Assembly (NCBI GenBank): GCA_016713105.1
Contig: JADJPS010000001.1
Location: forward strand, 310,001 to 374,000
Direction: 5' to 3'
Source of the DNA: Devosia sp.
Lineage (GTDB): Bacteria > Pseudomonadota > Alphaproteobacteria > Rhizobiales > Devosiaceae
Length of the DNA: 64,000 nucleotides
The notes under the pieces were generated by a model, which had not been told where the DNA came from, did not search any database, and saw nothing but the letters and a program-made list of their open reading frames with translations. Within the stretch, counting starts at the first letter, position 1; each line of letters begins with the position of its first letter. Below are positions 31,874 through 41,084 of this stretch, in pieces. The position numbers and the translations under genes are program-made.

Positions 31874-33343
31874 ATGTCCGCCAGATCGCTGATGTTCATG
31901 GGCACCGGCTCGGATGTCGGCAAGTCGCTGATCGTCGCCGGTCTCTGCCGCGCCTTCGCCGACCGCGGGCTGCGCGTTGCTCCGTTCAAGCCGCAGAACA
32001 TGTCCAACAATGCCGGGGTGACAGTCGATGGCGGCGAGATCGGCCGGGCGCAGATGCTGCAGGCGCGCGCCGCGCGGCGCGACCCGGTGACCGCCATGAA
32101 CCCCGTCCTGCTCAAGCCGGAACACGAGGCCGGCTCGCAGGTGATCGTGCGCGGCAAGCGCATCGCCACCATGCCCGCCCGCGAGTATTGGGCGCGGCGC
32201 GGCGACTTCCTGCCCGGCGTCCTCGAGGCCTATGACAGCCTCGCCGCCGATGCCGACCTGGTGCTGGTGGAGGGGGCTGGCAGCGCCTCCGAGATCAACC
32301 TGCGCCATGGCGACATCGCCAATTTCGGCTTTGCCCGGGCCCGCAACGTGCCGGTGGTGGTGATCGGCGACATCCAGCGCGGTGGGGTCATCGCCTCGCT
32401 TGTCGGAACGCTGGCGGTGATCGATCCCGACGACGCGCGGCTGGTCGCAGCCACCCTCGTCAACAAGTTCCAGGGCGATCCCACGCTGTTCGAGGATGGT
32501 CAGCGGCTCATCGCCGAAAGGACCGGTGTGCCGTGCCTCGGGCCGGTGCGCTGGTTCGAGCGGGCCAGCCGGCTGCCGGCGGAGGACTCGCTCGCGCTCC
32601 AGCACGGACGCAGGCGCGGCGACGGGCCATTCGTCATTGCCGTGCCGCAACTGCCGCACATCGCCAATTTCGACGATCTCGATCCGCTGCGCGCCGAGCC
32701 CGGCGTCGAGGTGGTGATGGTTGGCATCGGCGCGCCGATACCGGATGCCGACCTCATCGTCATCCCCGGCACCAAGGCCACCATCGCGGACTTCCGGTTC
32801 CTCCAGCACGAGGGCTGGGGCATCGACATCATGGCGCATCACCGGCGCGGCCGCCCGATCCTCGGGATCTGCGGCGGCTACCAGATGCTGGGGCAGCTGA
32901 TTGCCGATCCGTCCGGCATCGAGGGTCCGCCGCAGACCGTCGATGGCTTCGGCCTGCTGCGCATCGATACCCGGCTCGGCGAGACCAAGCAGCTGCGCCT
33001 CGAGACCGCACTGCACAACGACACCGGCGAGGCGATCGATGGCTACCACATCCACATGGGCGAGACCTGGGGCGAGGATTGCGAAAGCCCCTTCGCCACC
33101 GTCGAGGGCCGTCCCGAGGGCGCCGTCAGTCGCGACGGGCTGGTGATGGGGACGTATCTGCATGGCCTGTTCGCGGCGGACGGCTTTCGCCGGGCCTTCC
33201 TCGATCGACTGGGCGCCGCGACACTGGGGGAACGGGCCTACGAACGCAGCATCGACCAGACCCTGCAGCTCCTCGCATGGCACCTCGAAACCTACCTCGA
33301 TCTCGATCGGCTGCTGATGCTGGCGCGCGAGCCGCGGGTCTAG
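31874..33343 (+). CDS. cobQ: Cobyric acid synthase CobQ/CbiP
   Basis: Amidates carboxylates b, d, e and g of adenosylcobyrinic acid a,c-diamide using glutamine and ATP. 489 aa, normal length. The P-loop is in FMGTGSDVGKSLIVAGL near residues 9-25, and APFKPQNMSNNAGVT is the CobQ hallmark. The amidotransferase half has the catalytic Cys in ILGICGGYQMLG near 330 and the His in GYHIHMGETWG near 392. ATG 31874 was chosen over an in-frame ATG 18 codons earlier. It lies 22 bases after the cobB glutaminase part and two bases before cobD. Confidence 0.95.
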   Translation: MSARSLMFMGTGSDVGKSLIVAGLCRAFADRGLRVAPFKPQNMSNNAGVTVDGGEIGRAQMLQARAARRDPVTAMNPVLLKPEHEAGSQVIVRGKRIATMPAREYWARRGDFLPGVLEAYDSLAADADLVLVEGAGSASEINLRHGDIANFGFARARNVPVVVIGDIQRGGVIASLVGTLAVIDPDDARLVAATLVNKFQGDPTLFEDGQRLIAERTGVPCLGPVRWFERASRLPAEDSLALQHGRRRGDGPFVIAVPQLPHIANFDDLDPLRAEPGVEVVMVGIGAPIPDADLIVIPGTKATIADFRFLQHEGWGIDIMAHHRRGRPILGICGGYQMLGQLIADPSGIEGPPQTVDGFGLLRIDTRLGETKQLRLETALHNDTGEAIDGYHIHMGETWGEDCESPFATVEGRPEGAVSRDGLVMGTYLHGLFAADGFRRAFLDRLGAATLGERAYERSIDQTLQLLAWHLETYLDLDRLLMLAREPRV

Positions 33344-33345
33344 CG

Positions 33346-34299
33346 GTGGAGGCCTTCCTCGCCCCGCTCGCGCTCCTCCTCGAGCGCCTCGCCGGATACC
33401 CGGATCCCCTGTTCCGGGCCATCGGACACCCCGTCACCTGGATGGGGGCCCTGATCGGCCGTCTCGACCGCCACCTCAATGCGGGGGAGGGAAGCAGGGG
33501 CAGGGGTGTCATTGCGCTCCTGCTGCTGCTCGCCGCCACCGCGCTCGTCACCGTTCCCCTGGCCTGGCTGTGCCGCGTCACCCCCTTCGGCTGGGTGCTC
33601 GAGGCCGTCCTCGCCTCGAGCCTGCTCGCCCAGAAGTCGCTTCGCGATGCGGTAGCGCGGGTCGCCGCCGGCCTGCGCCAGTCTCTGCCTGCCGGCCGTG
33701 CCGCCGTCAGCCACATTGTCGGCCGCGATCCCGAGGCGCTGGACGAAGCCGGCGTCGCACGCGCCGCCGTGGAGAGCCTGGCGGAATCGAGTTCCGACGG
33801 CATCGTCGCGCCGCTGTTCTGGTTGATCCTCGGCGGGCTCCCCGGCATCGCGCTCTACAAGGCCGTCAACACCGCCGATTCGATGATCGGCCACCGGACG
33901 GCGCGCTACCTGGCCTTCGGCTGGGCCAGCGCCCGCCTGGACGACCTGCTCAACCTCGTTCCAGCGCGGCTTACCGCACTGTTCGTTGTCGCCGCCGCCG
34001 CCCTTGTCCGCTGCGCCCGGCCCGGGCTGGCCTGGTCCACCGCACGCCGCGATGCGGCCAAGCACGACAGCCCCAATGCCGGCTGGCCGGAGGCGGCGTT
34101 TGCCGGGGCGCTCGGTCTCCGCCTGGGCGGACCGCGCAGCTATGGCGGAGAGGTGCTGGATCTGCCGAGCTTCGGCGACGGCAGCGCCGAACTCGGCCCT
34201 CGGGACATCGACAGGGCGCTCACGCTCTACTCCGCGCTCCTCGGCCTCGTCCTCGCCGCCGCCACCCTTGCGGCGCTGCTCGCCTGGTGGCTCGGCTGA
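33346..34299 (+). CDS. cobD: Adenosylcobinamide-phosphate synthase CobD/CbiB
   Basis: Inner-membrane enzyme of 317 aa that attaches aminopropanol or its phosphate to adenosylcobyric acid. GTG 33346 stands two bases after the cobQ stop and gives VEAFLAPLALLLERLAGYPDPLFRAIGHPVTWMGALI, the usual N-terminus. The conserved RDPEALDEAGVARAAVESLAESSSDGIVAPLFW region is near residues 125-157, and AVNTADSMIGHRTARYLAFGWASARLDDL near 170-200. About five helices. Convergent with cobP, three bases apart. Confidence 0.94.
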   Translation: MEAFLAPLALLLERLAGYPDPLFRAIGHPVTWMGALIGRLDRHLNAGEGSRGRGVIALLLLLAATALVTVPLAWLCRVTPFGWVLEAVLASSLLAQKSLRDAVARVAAGLRQSLPAGRAAVSHIVGRDPEALDEAGVARAAVESLAESSSDGIVAPLFWLILGGLPGIALYKAVNTADSMIGHRTARYLAFGWASARLDDLLNLVPARLTALFVVAAAALVRCARPGLAWSTARRDAAKHDSPNAGWPEAAFAGALGLRLGGPRSYGGEVLDLPSFGDGSAELGPRDIDRALTLYSALLGLVLAAATLAALLAWWLG

Positions 34300-34302
34300 C
34301 CC

Positions 34303-34860
34303 TCACGCCTCGTGCACGCGCGATACCGCCGCCTCGGTCTCCGGCGGCCGGCCCTTCAGCACCATCGGCAGGCCCGCGACCACGAAGTAGGCGTCCGCGC
34401 AGATCTCGGCGAGCCGCTGGTGCGCCGACCCGGCGAGGTCGCGGAACGTCCGGGCCATGGCGTTGTCCGGCACGATGCCCAGCACCACTTCGTTGGAGAC
34501 GAGGATCACCCGTGTCTCGGTCGTCTCCCTCAGCGTCGAGACCAGATCGTCAACCGCGGCGGCGACATTCTGGTTGGCGATCAGCAGGTTGGTGATCCAA
34601 AGCGTCAGGCAGTCGACGAGGATCGCGTCATGGTGCTTGGCGGCCCGGCGGATGGCGGCGCTCAGCTTGAGCGGCTCCTCTATGGTCGAAAACTGGTGCG
34701 CCCGCTGCTCGCGGTGCGCGCGGACCCGGTCCCGCATCTCAGCATCGAGCGCCTCGGCCGTGGCGAGGTAGGCCGGACGCTCGCCGACCCGCATGGCGAG
34801 CCGCTCCGCAAACCCGGTCTTGCCCGATCGGGCACCACCCAGCACCAGAATATGTCCCAT
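34303..34860 (-). CDS. cobP: Adenosylcobinamide kinase / guanylyltransferase CobP/CobU
   Basis: Bifunctional enzyme of 185 aa that phosphorylates adenosylcobinamide and then transfers GMP. The P-loop is in ILVLGGARSGKTGFAE near residues 4-19, DCLTLWITNLL is near 84, and VILVSNEVVLGIVPDNAMARTFRDLAG near 118-143 is the family hallmark. It is encoded opposite to cobD as a single-gene unit. The cobalamin synthase (CobV/CobS) and CobT/CobU steps needed to finish the nucleotide loop are not in the window. Confidence 0.94.
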   Translation of the reverse strand: MGHILVLGGARSGKTGFAERLAMRVGERPAYLATAEALDAEMRDRVRAHREQRAHQFSTIEEPLKLSAAIRRAAKHHDAILVDCLTLWITNLLIANQNVAAAVDDLVSTLRETTETRVILVSNEVVLGIVPDNAMARTFRDLAGSAHQRLAEICADAYFVVAGLPMVLKGRPPETEAAVSRVHEA

Positions 34861-35090
34861 TGCTGGCCTCCTTGCCGCCGCTGCCGTGGCACTCTAGCGC
34901 AACGCGTCGACCGCCGCATCGATCCCGGGCCTTTGCCGCCTCTGCATGCGTGCCATGCAGACACGTGCCTTTCGCGACGCAATCCGTCGCTTATTCTACT
35001 TTCGTCTAGAGGGCTTTGGCATTATGGTCCGCGCCGGACTCCGGGGGGCGCCCGGGTCAGCCCAGCTCAACGACGTGGAGAGTGCCGCTC

Positions 35091-36023
35091 GTGCCTAGGT
35101 ACTATCTCGGGGTGGATGGTGGCGGCACCAATTGCCGTATCCGCCTGGCCGACGAGAATTTGCAGACCCTCGCCGATGCCGGCGGGGGGCGATCGAACCT
35201 GCAGATCGAGGGCGGTGAACCCGCCTATCGCTCGATCACCGACGGCACGCGCGAGGTCTTTGCCAAGGCCGGCATCGATCTTGCCGAGACCGCCAACACC
35301 CATGCGTGCTTCGGCATGGCCGGCGGGCGCCTGCCTTCGGCCCGCGCCGCCTTCGAGCAGCGGCCCTGGCCGTTTGCCGATGTCCGGGTCTACGATGACA
35401 TCGACATCGCCCGCGCCGGTGCCCATGGTGGCGCCGATGGTGCGGTGATCATCGTCGGCACCGGCTCGGCCGCCCTCGCCATGGTCGAGGGGCAGCGCCA
35501 CCAATGCGGCGGCTGGGGCTTTCACATCGGCGACCAGATGTCGGGCGCCATCCTCGGCCGCGAACTGGTGCGCTGCTCGGTCGAGGCCGCCGACGGCCTC
35601 GTTCCTGCCTCCGAACTGACCCGTGCCGTCATCGCGCGCCTCGGCGGCAGCATCGATGCGGTGATGGACTGGTCCTTCCCCCAGGATCCGCGCGGGCCGC
35701 TGCCCGCCGCTGCCGGTGCCCCCTCGACCTTGCTGGGCCGGGCTCCGGCCGACTTCGGCGCGTTGATCCCGCTGTTCTTCGACTACTACGACAAGGGCGA
35801 TCCGGTTGCCCTGCGGTTGATGGACATCGAGCTTGGCTATATCGATGCCTATGTGAACTGGTTCAAGGCGCGCGGCGCCCGGACCATGGCCGCGGTCGGC
35901 GGCTTCGGCACCCGCCTCTATCCCTTGCTGATGGCGCGCTACGGCGATTTCATCGTCCGCCCCATGCACGAACCGCTGCACGGGGCCGTCATTCTCGCCA
36001 GGCAGAACTTTCCACCCACGTGA
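35091..36023 (+). CDS. BadF/BadG-type sugar kinase (N-acetylglucosamine kinase-like)
   Basis: Cytoplasmic ASKHA-fold kinase of 310 aa. The phosphate-1 motif is LGVDGGGTNCRIRLAD near residues 7-22, the acidic motif is VYDDIDIARAGAHGG, and a phosphate-2 motif is VIIVGTGSAALAM near 120, typical of the BadF/BadG/BcrA/BcrD family that includes bacterial GlcNAc and glucosamine kinases. GTG 35091 has GGAG ten bases upstream; earlier in-frame starts lack one. It lies 21 bases before zwf, so it may be the first gene of an Entner-Doudoroff operon. Its substrate could be GlcNAc, glucosamine or another hexose. Confidence 0.83.
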   Translation: MPRYYLGVDGGGTNCRIRLADENLQTLADAGGGRSNLQIEGGEPAYRSITDGTREVFAKAGIDLAETANTHACFGMAGGRLPSARAAFEQRPWPFADVRVYDDIDIARAGAHGGADGAVIIVGTGSAALAMVEGQRHQCGGWGFHIGDQMSGAILGRELVRCSVEAADGLVPASELTRAVIARLGGSIDAVMDWSFPQDPRGPLPAAAGAPSTLLGRAPADFGALIPLFFDYYDKGDPVALRLMDIELGYIDAYVNWFKARGARTMAAVGGFGTRLYPLLMARYGDFIVRPMHEPLHGAVILARQNFPPT

Positions 36024-36044
36024 CCATCTTCGACTGAGTATCGC

Positions 36045-37557
36045 ATGAACTACCTCGACAGGAGCCTCAAGAGCGTGTCCAGCCGCATCATTCCGGTCCA
36101 GCCGTTCGACTACGTGGTGTTCGGCGCGACCGGCGACCTGACCAAGCGCAAGCTCATCCCGGCCCTCTACCATCGCTTCATGGACGGCCAGTTCGACGAG
36201 CAGAGCCGCATCATCGGCGTCTCGCGCTCCAAGCTGAGCGATGCCGACTTCCGGACGCTGGCGCGCGAGTCGATCGCCGCCTTCGTGGAGGCGGGCTACC
36301 AGGACACGGGCCACAATCGACCGCTTCGTGTCGGTCTGCTCCTATGTTGCCAACGACGTCACCGACGAGGCCAAGTGGGGCGACCTCAGCAAGAACCTGC
36401 GCAACGATCCCAAGGTGGTGCGCGCCTTCTACCTCGCCATTGCCCCCGATCTGTTCGGTCCGACCTGCGAGTACATCCAGAAGAAGAAGTATTACCGGCG
36501 CGACGCCCGCGTCGTGATCGAGAAGCCGCTCGGCCACGACCTCGCCTCTTCGATCGCGATCAATGACGAAGTGTCCAGGATCTTCCACGAGGATCAGGTC
36601 TATCGCATCGATCACTACCTGGGCAAAGAGACGGTGCAGAACCTGCTGGCGCTGCGCTTTGCCAATATCCTGTTCGAACCGATCTGGAACTCCGCCCATA
36701 TCGATCACGTGCAGATCACCGTCGCCGAGTCGGTCGGTGCCGGCACCCGCGGCTATTACGACGAATCCGGCGCGCTGCGCGACATGGTGCAGAACCACAT
36801 CATCCAGCTGCTCTGCCTCGTTGCCATGGAACCGCCGGCGTCGGACGCCGCCAATGCATTGCGCGACGAAAAACTGAAGGTCCTGCGGTCGTTGAAGCCG
36901 GTGACCGGGCCGGAGGTGCCGCGGGTCACCGTGCGCGGCCAGTATCGCGGCGGCAGCGTCGACGGTGCCGCCGTCGCCGGCTACCAGGACGAACTGCCGG
37001 CAGACAAGAAGGGCTCGCGCACCGAGACCTTCGTCGCCATCAAGGCCGAGATCCAGAACTGGCGCTGGGCGGGCGTGCCGTTCTACATCCGCACCGGCAA
37101 GCGGCTGCCCTCACGCGTTTCCGAACTCGTCATCCAGTTCCGCAACATCCCGCACTCAATCTTCGATCACGCCGAGGGCGCCCCCCGCCCCAACCGGCTG
37201 GTGATCCGCATCCAGCCCGACGAGGGCGTCAAGCTCTTCCTGATGATCAAGGACCCGGGCCCCGGCGGCATGCGCCTGCGCGAAGTGCCGCTCAACCTGA
37301 GCTTTGCCGAGACCTTTGCCGATCGGACGCCGGAGGCCTACGAACGGCTGCTGCTCGATGTCATCCGCGGCCAGCAGACCCTGTTCATGCGTCGCGACGA
37401 ACTCGAGGCCGCCTGGATGTGGGTCGATCCGATCCGCACCGGGTGGGATGCGGCGACCGACGCGCCGCAGACCTATACCTCTGGCACCTGGGGCCCCACC
37501 GCGGCTATCGCGCTCATCGAGCGGGACGGCCGCACCTGGCACGAGGACGGCTATTGA
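36045..37557 (+). CDS. zwf: Glucose-6-phosphate 1-dehydrogenase (frameshifted)
   Basis: Oxidises glucose-6-phosphate to 6-phosphogluconolactone with NADP. The N-terminal part has DYVVFGATGDLTKRKLIPALYH (nucleotide-binding) near residues 23-44, and the later part has the active-site RIDHYLGKETVQNLLALRF near 186-204, with EKPLGHD before it. The frame changes at a GGG run at 36308-36310: one frame reads VEAGYQD then nonsense, and the next reads IDRFVSVCSYVANDV. One extra base (1513 bases in all) explains this. Restored length is about 503 aa, slightly longer than the usual 490. Its stop overlaps the pgl start. Confidence 0.93.
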
Positions 37558-38252
37558 ACACCACGCGCCGCAGCTTCGGCACCAAGGAAGATCTGGCGCT
37601 GGCGCTCGCCGAAGCGGTCGCCGAGCACCTCAACGACGGCATCGCTGCGCGCGGCAGGGCAGTGCTCGCCGTGTCGGGCGGCTCGACCCCGGCGCGCTTC
37701 TTTTCGGTATTGAGCCGTCGGCGCGACATCGATTGGGACAAAGTGATCGTCACCCTCGTCGACGAGCGCTGGGTCCCGGAAACCTCCGATCGCTCCAATG
37801 CCGGGCTGGTCAACGAACGCCTGTTGCAGGGACCGGCGGCGACCGCGCATTTCGTGCCGCTCTACACCGGCGGCGAGGTGCCGGATGCTGCCGCCATCGC
37901 CCGCACCAACATGCTGGTCAACGATCTGCCGAGCCCGTTCGACGCGGTGATCCTCGGCATGGGCAGCGATGGGCACACCGCATCGTTCTTTCCCGGCGGC
38001 GACAGCCTCGCCGCAGCGCTGGGCGGCGAGGGGCCGGCCATCGCCATCCGCGCCCCGGGCGCGGGGGAGCCCCGGGTGACTCTGGTGCTCGGGCGCCTGC
38101 TCGAGACCCATGGCCTTTATCTGCACATCGAGGGGGAGGAGAAGGCCGGCGTGCTCGAGAGGGCGGCGGGGGAGGGGCCGGTTGAGGACATGCCCGTCCG
38201 CGCCATTCTGCGCCAGAGCCGGACACCGTTGACCATCTTCTGGAGCCCGTAG
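37554..38252 (+). CDS. pgl: 6-phosphogluconolactonase
   Basis: Hydrolyses 6-phosphogluconolactone to 6-phosphogluconate, 232 aa. Family stretches are LAVSGGSTPARFFSVLS near residues 40-56, VTLVDERWVPETSDRSNAGLVNERLL near 66-91, and AVILGMGSDGHTASFFPGG near 127-145. The start is a TTG overlapping the zwf stop (TTGA); no ATG or GTG fits better. This gives tight coupling to zwf. A small GC hairpin (38265-38280) follows before edd. Confidence 0.93.
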   Translation: MNTTRRSFGTKEDLALALAEAVAEHLNDGIAARGRAVLAVSGGSTPARFFSVLSRRRDIDWDKVIVTLVDERWVPETSDRSNAGLVNERLLQGPAATAHFVPLYTGGEVPDAAAIARTNMLVNDLPSPFDAVILGMGSDGHTASFFPGGDSLAAALGGEGPAIAIRAPGAGEPRVTLVLGRLLETHGLYLHIEGEEKAGVLERAAGEGPVEDMPVRAILRQSRTPLTIFWSP

Positions 38253-38315
38253 GGTCTTGCGTCGCGGCGGGCTTCCGCCGATCGCGGGCCCGGTGCTTCC
38301 CCCAAGGAGTTCGAG

Positions 38316-40130
38316 ATGAACGTCGTCAAGACCGTCCATGAAGTCACCGAGCGCATCGCGTCCCGGAGCGCGGCTTCGCGCCGCGAGTACCTCGATCGTG
38401 TTGATGCCGCCCGGGTCAAGGGCGTGCATCGCGCCGCGCTCGCCTGCGGCAATCTCGCCCACGGCTTTGCCGCCTGCGCTCCCGGCGACAAGGCGAGGCT
38501 GGCCGGCTCGAAGGCACTGAACCTCGGCATCGTCACCTCGTACAACGACATGCTCAGCGCCCATCAGCCCTACGCGACCTATCCCGACATCATCAAGGAC
38601 GCGGCCCGCGCCATCGGCGCCACCGCGCAGGTGGCGGGCGGCGTCCCCGCCATGTGCGACGGTGTCACCCAGGGCCAGCCGGGCATGGACCTGAGCCTGT
38701 TCAGCCGCGACGTCATCGCCATGGCGACCGCCATCGCGCTCAGCCACAACATGTTCGACGCCGCCGTCTATCTCGGCATCTGCGACAAGATCGTGCCCGG
38801 CCTGGTCATCGCCGCGCTGAGCTTCGGGCACCTGCCGGCGGTGTTCGTCCCCGCCGGGCCGATGACGACCGGCCTGCCCAACGACGAAAAGGCGAAGGTC
38901 CGCCAGCTCTATGCCGAGGGCAAGGTCGGCCGCGCCGAACTGCTCGAGAGTGAGGCCAAGTCCTACCACTCGCCCGGCACCTGCACCTTCTACGGCACTG
39001 CCAATTCCAACCAGATGCTGATGGAGATCATGGGCCTGCATCTGCCGGGCGCCAGCTTCGTCAACCCCAACACACCGCTGCGCGAAGCGCTGACCCGCGA
39101 GGCCGCCCGCCGCGCCCTCTCGCTCACCGCAGAGGGCAACGACTACACGCCGATCGGCCACGTCGTCGACGAGAAGGCCATAGTCAACGGCATGGTGGGC
39201 CTGCTCGCCACGGGCGGATCGACCAACCACACCATGCATCTCGTCGCCATCGCCGCCGCCGCCGGCCTCAGGGTGACCTGGGAGGACATGTCCGATCTCT
39301 CGGGCGCCGTGCCGCTGCTCGCCCGCGTCTATCCCAACGGCATCGCCGACGTGAACCATTTTCACGCCGCCGGCGGCATGGGTTTTCTCATCCGCGAGCT
39401 GCTCGAGGCCGGCTACCTGCACGAGGACGTCAAGACCGTCTGGGGGCAGGGGCTCTCGGGCTATGCGATCGAGGCGCGCCTCGTCGAGGACAAGCTCGCC
39501 TTCGAGCCGTCCCCGGTCCAGTCGGGCAGTCCCGGGGTGCTGGCTCCGGTCGGCCAGGCCTTCTCGCAGAATGGCGGCCTCAAGGTCCTGTCCGGCAACC
39601 TGGGCAAGTCCGTGATCAAGGTCTCGGCGGTCAAGCCCGAGAACCGCGTGGTCGAGGCGAAGGCCAGGGTCTTCCATACCCAGGACGGCATGCTGGCCGC
39701 CTTCAAGGCCGGCGAGATCACCGGCGACGTCGTCGCTGTCGTCCGCTTCCAGGGCCCCAGGTCGATCGGCATGCCGGAGTTGCACAAGCTCACCCCGGCG
39801 CTCGGCATCCTGCAGGATCGCGGCCACAAGGTCGCGCTCGTCACCGATGGCCGCATGTCCGGCGCCTCGGGCAAGATCCCCGCCGCCATCCACATGACGC
39901 CGGAGGCCTCCGACGGCGGCGCCATCGCCAAGATCCGCGATGGCGACCTGATCCGCCTCGATGCCGACGCGGGCACGCTCTCCTTCATCGGTGACGAGAA
40001 GGAATTCTTCTCCCGCACGCCCGCCACCGAGGACCTCCGCCGCGAGCATCACGGCATGGGCCGCGAACTCTTCGCCGGCTTCCGCGCCCTGGTGGGCACC
40101 GCCGACCGCGGCGCCAGCGTCTTCGGCTGA
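38316..40130 (+). CDS. edd: 6-phosphogluconate dehydratase
   Basis: Key Entner-Doudoroff enzyme of the IlvD/Edd family, 604 aa, which makes 2-keto-3-deoxy-6-phosphogluconate. Iron-sulphur ligands and hallmarks include YNDMLSAHQPY near residues 76-86, GGVPAMCDGVTQGQPGMDLSLFSRD near 109-133, GTCTFYGTANSNQM near 222-235 and LATGGSTNHTMHLVAIA near 295-311. Edd rather than IlvD is shown by the CDGVTQG form and by its position after zwf and pgl. The partner aldolase (eda) is not in the window. An AAGGAG site precedes ATG 38316. Confidence 0.96.
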   Translation: MNVVKTVHEVTERIASRSAASRREYLDRVDAARVKGVHRAALACGNLAHGFAACAPGDKARLAGSKALNLGIVTSYNDMLSAHQPYATYPDIIKDAARAIGATAQVAGGVPAMCDGVTQGQPGMDLSLFSRDVIAMATAIALSHNMFDAAVYLGICDKIVPGLVIAALSFGHLPAVFVPAGPMTTGLPNDEKAKVRQLYAEGKVGRAELLESEAKSYHSPGTCTFYGTANSNQMLMEIMGLHLPGASFVNPNTPLREALTREAARRALSLTAEGNDYTPIGHVVDEKAIVNGMVGLLATGGSTNHTMHLVAIAAAAGLRVTWEDMSDLSGAVPLLARVYPNGIADVNHFHAAGGMGFLIRELLEAGYLHEDVKTVWGQGLSGYAIEARLVEDKLAFEPSPVQSGSPGVLAPVGQAFSQNGGLKVLSGNLGKSVIKVSAVKPENRVVEAKARVFHTQDGMLAAFKAGEITGDVVAVVRFQGPRSIGMPELHKLTPALGILQDRGHKVALVTDGRMSGASGKIPAAIHMTPEASDGGAIAKIRDGDLIRLDADAGTLSFIGDEKEFFSRTPATEDLRREHHGMGRELFAGFRALVGTADRGASVFG

Positions 40131-40287
40131 GGTTCGGCCGGCCCCATCCGGAGCCCGCCGGCGAACGTCGCGAGCCTGTCGGCCCTTTCGTGCCGTGGCA
40201 CCGCCGGCCATGGCCTCGTTCGGTCGGCCGTTTCGGCGATACGTAGAAGGCGCTAGGCTGCGGCGCGGGGGATGAGGGGGAGTCGCG

Positions 40288-40869
40288 GTGGGCAGTCCTT
40301 GGCGCGTCGGGGGTCTTGCGGCAATGCTGATGCTGGCCGGCTGCACGTCGCTGTCATTGGACACCGCGGCGCGCCTGCGCAGCCTCGACTATCTCAACGA
40401 CGATCTCGCCGGCCTGCTGCTGGCCTTCGATCTGCCGGCAGCGCTCGAACCGGTCCCGGCCGGCTCGGTGCTCAATCTCGACGTCACCACCCCGGCGAGC
40501 GGCGAGCGCCATATCCGCGCCGCGCTGGTCGTCGCCGACGCCTCCGAGATCGCCGGCACCCTGCCGCCACCCGCCGATGCCCGCAGCTACTACCTCTTCG
40601 GGTTTTCCGATGCCGACAAGGCCGCGATCCGCGAGGCCCAGGCCTGGGCCAGAACCCTGCCGCCGGGCAACAACGCCATGACCATCTCGCTGAGCCCCGG
40701 CATCTGTCGCACCGCCGCGATCGACCCGGAGCGGGTCAGCGTCTCGGTCCTCGTCGCCCTGCCCGGAGCCACCGGCCTCGCGCCGCTGATCGCCAGTCAG
40801 TCCGTCAAGAGCCTGCTGGCGGCGGCACCCATCAAGGACCTGCCGGCCTGTGCGGGGCATTCGGGGTAG
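40288..40869 (+). CDS. Putative lipoprotein of unknown function
   Basis: A 193-aa protein starting at GTG 40288 with an N-terminal export signal and lipobox (AAMLMLAGC, Cys near residue 20), so probably membrane-anchored in the periplasm. The mature part begins TSLSLDTAARLRSLDYLNDDLAGLLLAFDLP. This N-terminal pattern and the GICRTAAIDP segment near 145 recur in alphaproteobacterial lipoproteins of unknown role. Two further cysteines (about 147 and 189) may pair. It stands alone between edd and a palindromic repeat. Confidence 0.72.
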   Translation: MGSPWRVGGLAAMLMLAGCTSLSLDTAARLRSLDYLNDDLAGLLLAFDLPAALEPVPAGSVLNLDVTTPASGERHIRAALVVADASEIAGTLPPPADARSYYLFGFSDADKAAIREAQAWARTLPPGNNAMTISLSPGICRTAAIDPERVSVSVLVALPGATGLAPLIASQSVKSLLAAAPIKDLPACAGHSG

Positions 40870-40912
40870 TCCCCCGGCCCTGGTTCATCTGGGGGCCGCC
40901 GAGCCGCCCCAC

Positions 40913-41012
40913 CGGTGTCACCCCGGCGGCGGCCGGAGCCCATCCCGGGATACTGACCCAGCCACCGAGCGCGCGGAGTACCCTTGGTCCCGGCCTCCGC
41001 CGGGATGACATC
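40913..41012. repeat. Intergenic palindromic repeat, GTCACCCCGGCG type
   Basis: Inverted arms GTGTCACCCCGGCGGCGGCC (40915-40934) and GGTCCCGGCCTCCGCCGGGATGAC (40986-41009) flank about 50 bases. A related half element is inside the aldehyde dehydrogenase gene at 53721-53750. It fills most of the gap between the lipoprotein gene and the coiled-coil gene and may also end transcription of both. Confidence 0.75.
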
Positions 41013-41084
41013 GAGGGTCTGGAACCGCAGGCGCCACCAACCACGGGCGTGCTCGGCCCCTTCCGCCGCAACGTGCGTCTCGCC

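Noticed and set aside
37551..40364. A 937-aa open frame on the minus strand covering pgl and edd.
   Set aside because: Lack of stops is caused by GC-rich third positions of edd and pgl. The translated sequence is His/Gly/Asp-rich without any recognisable fold.
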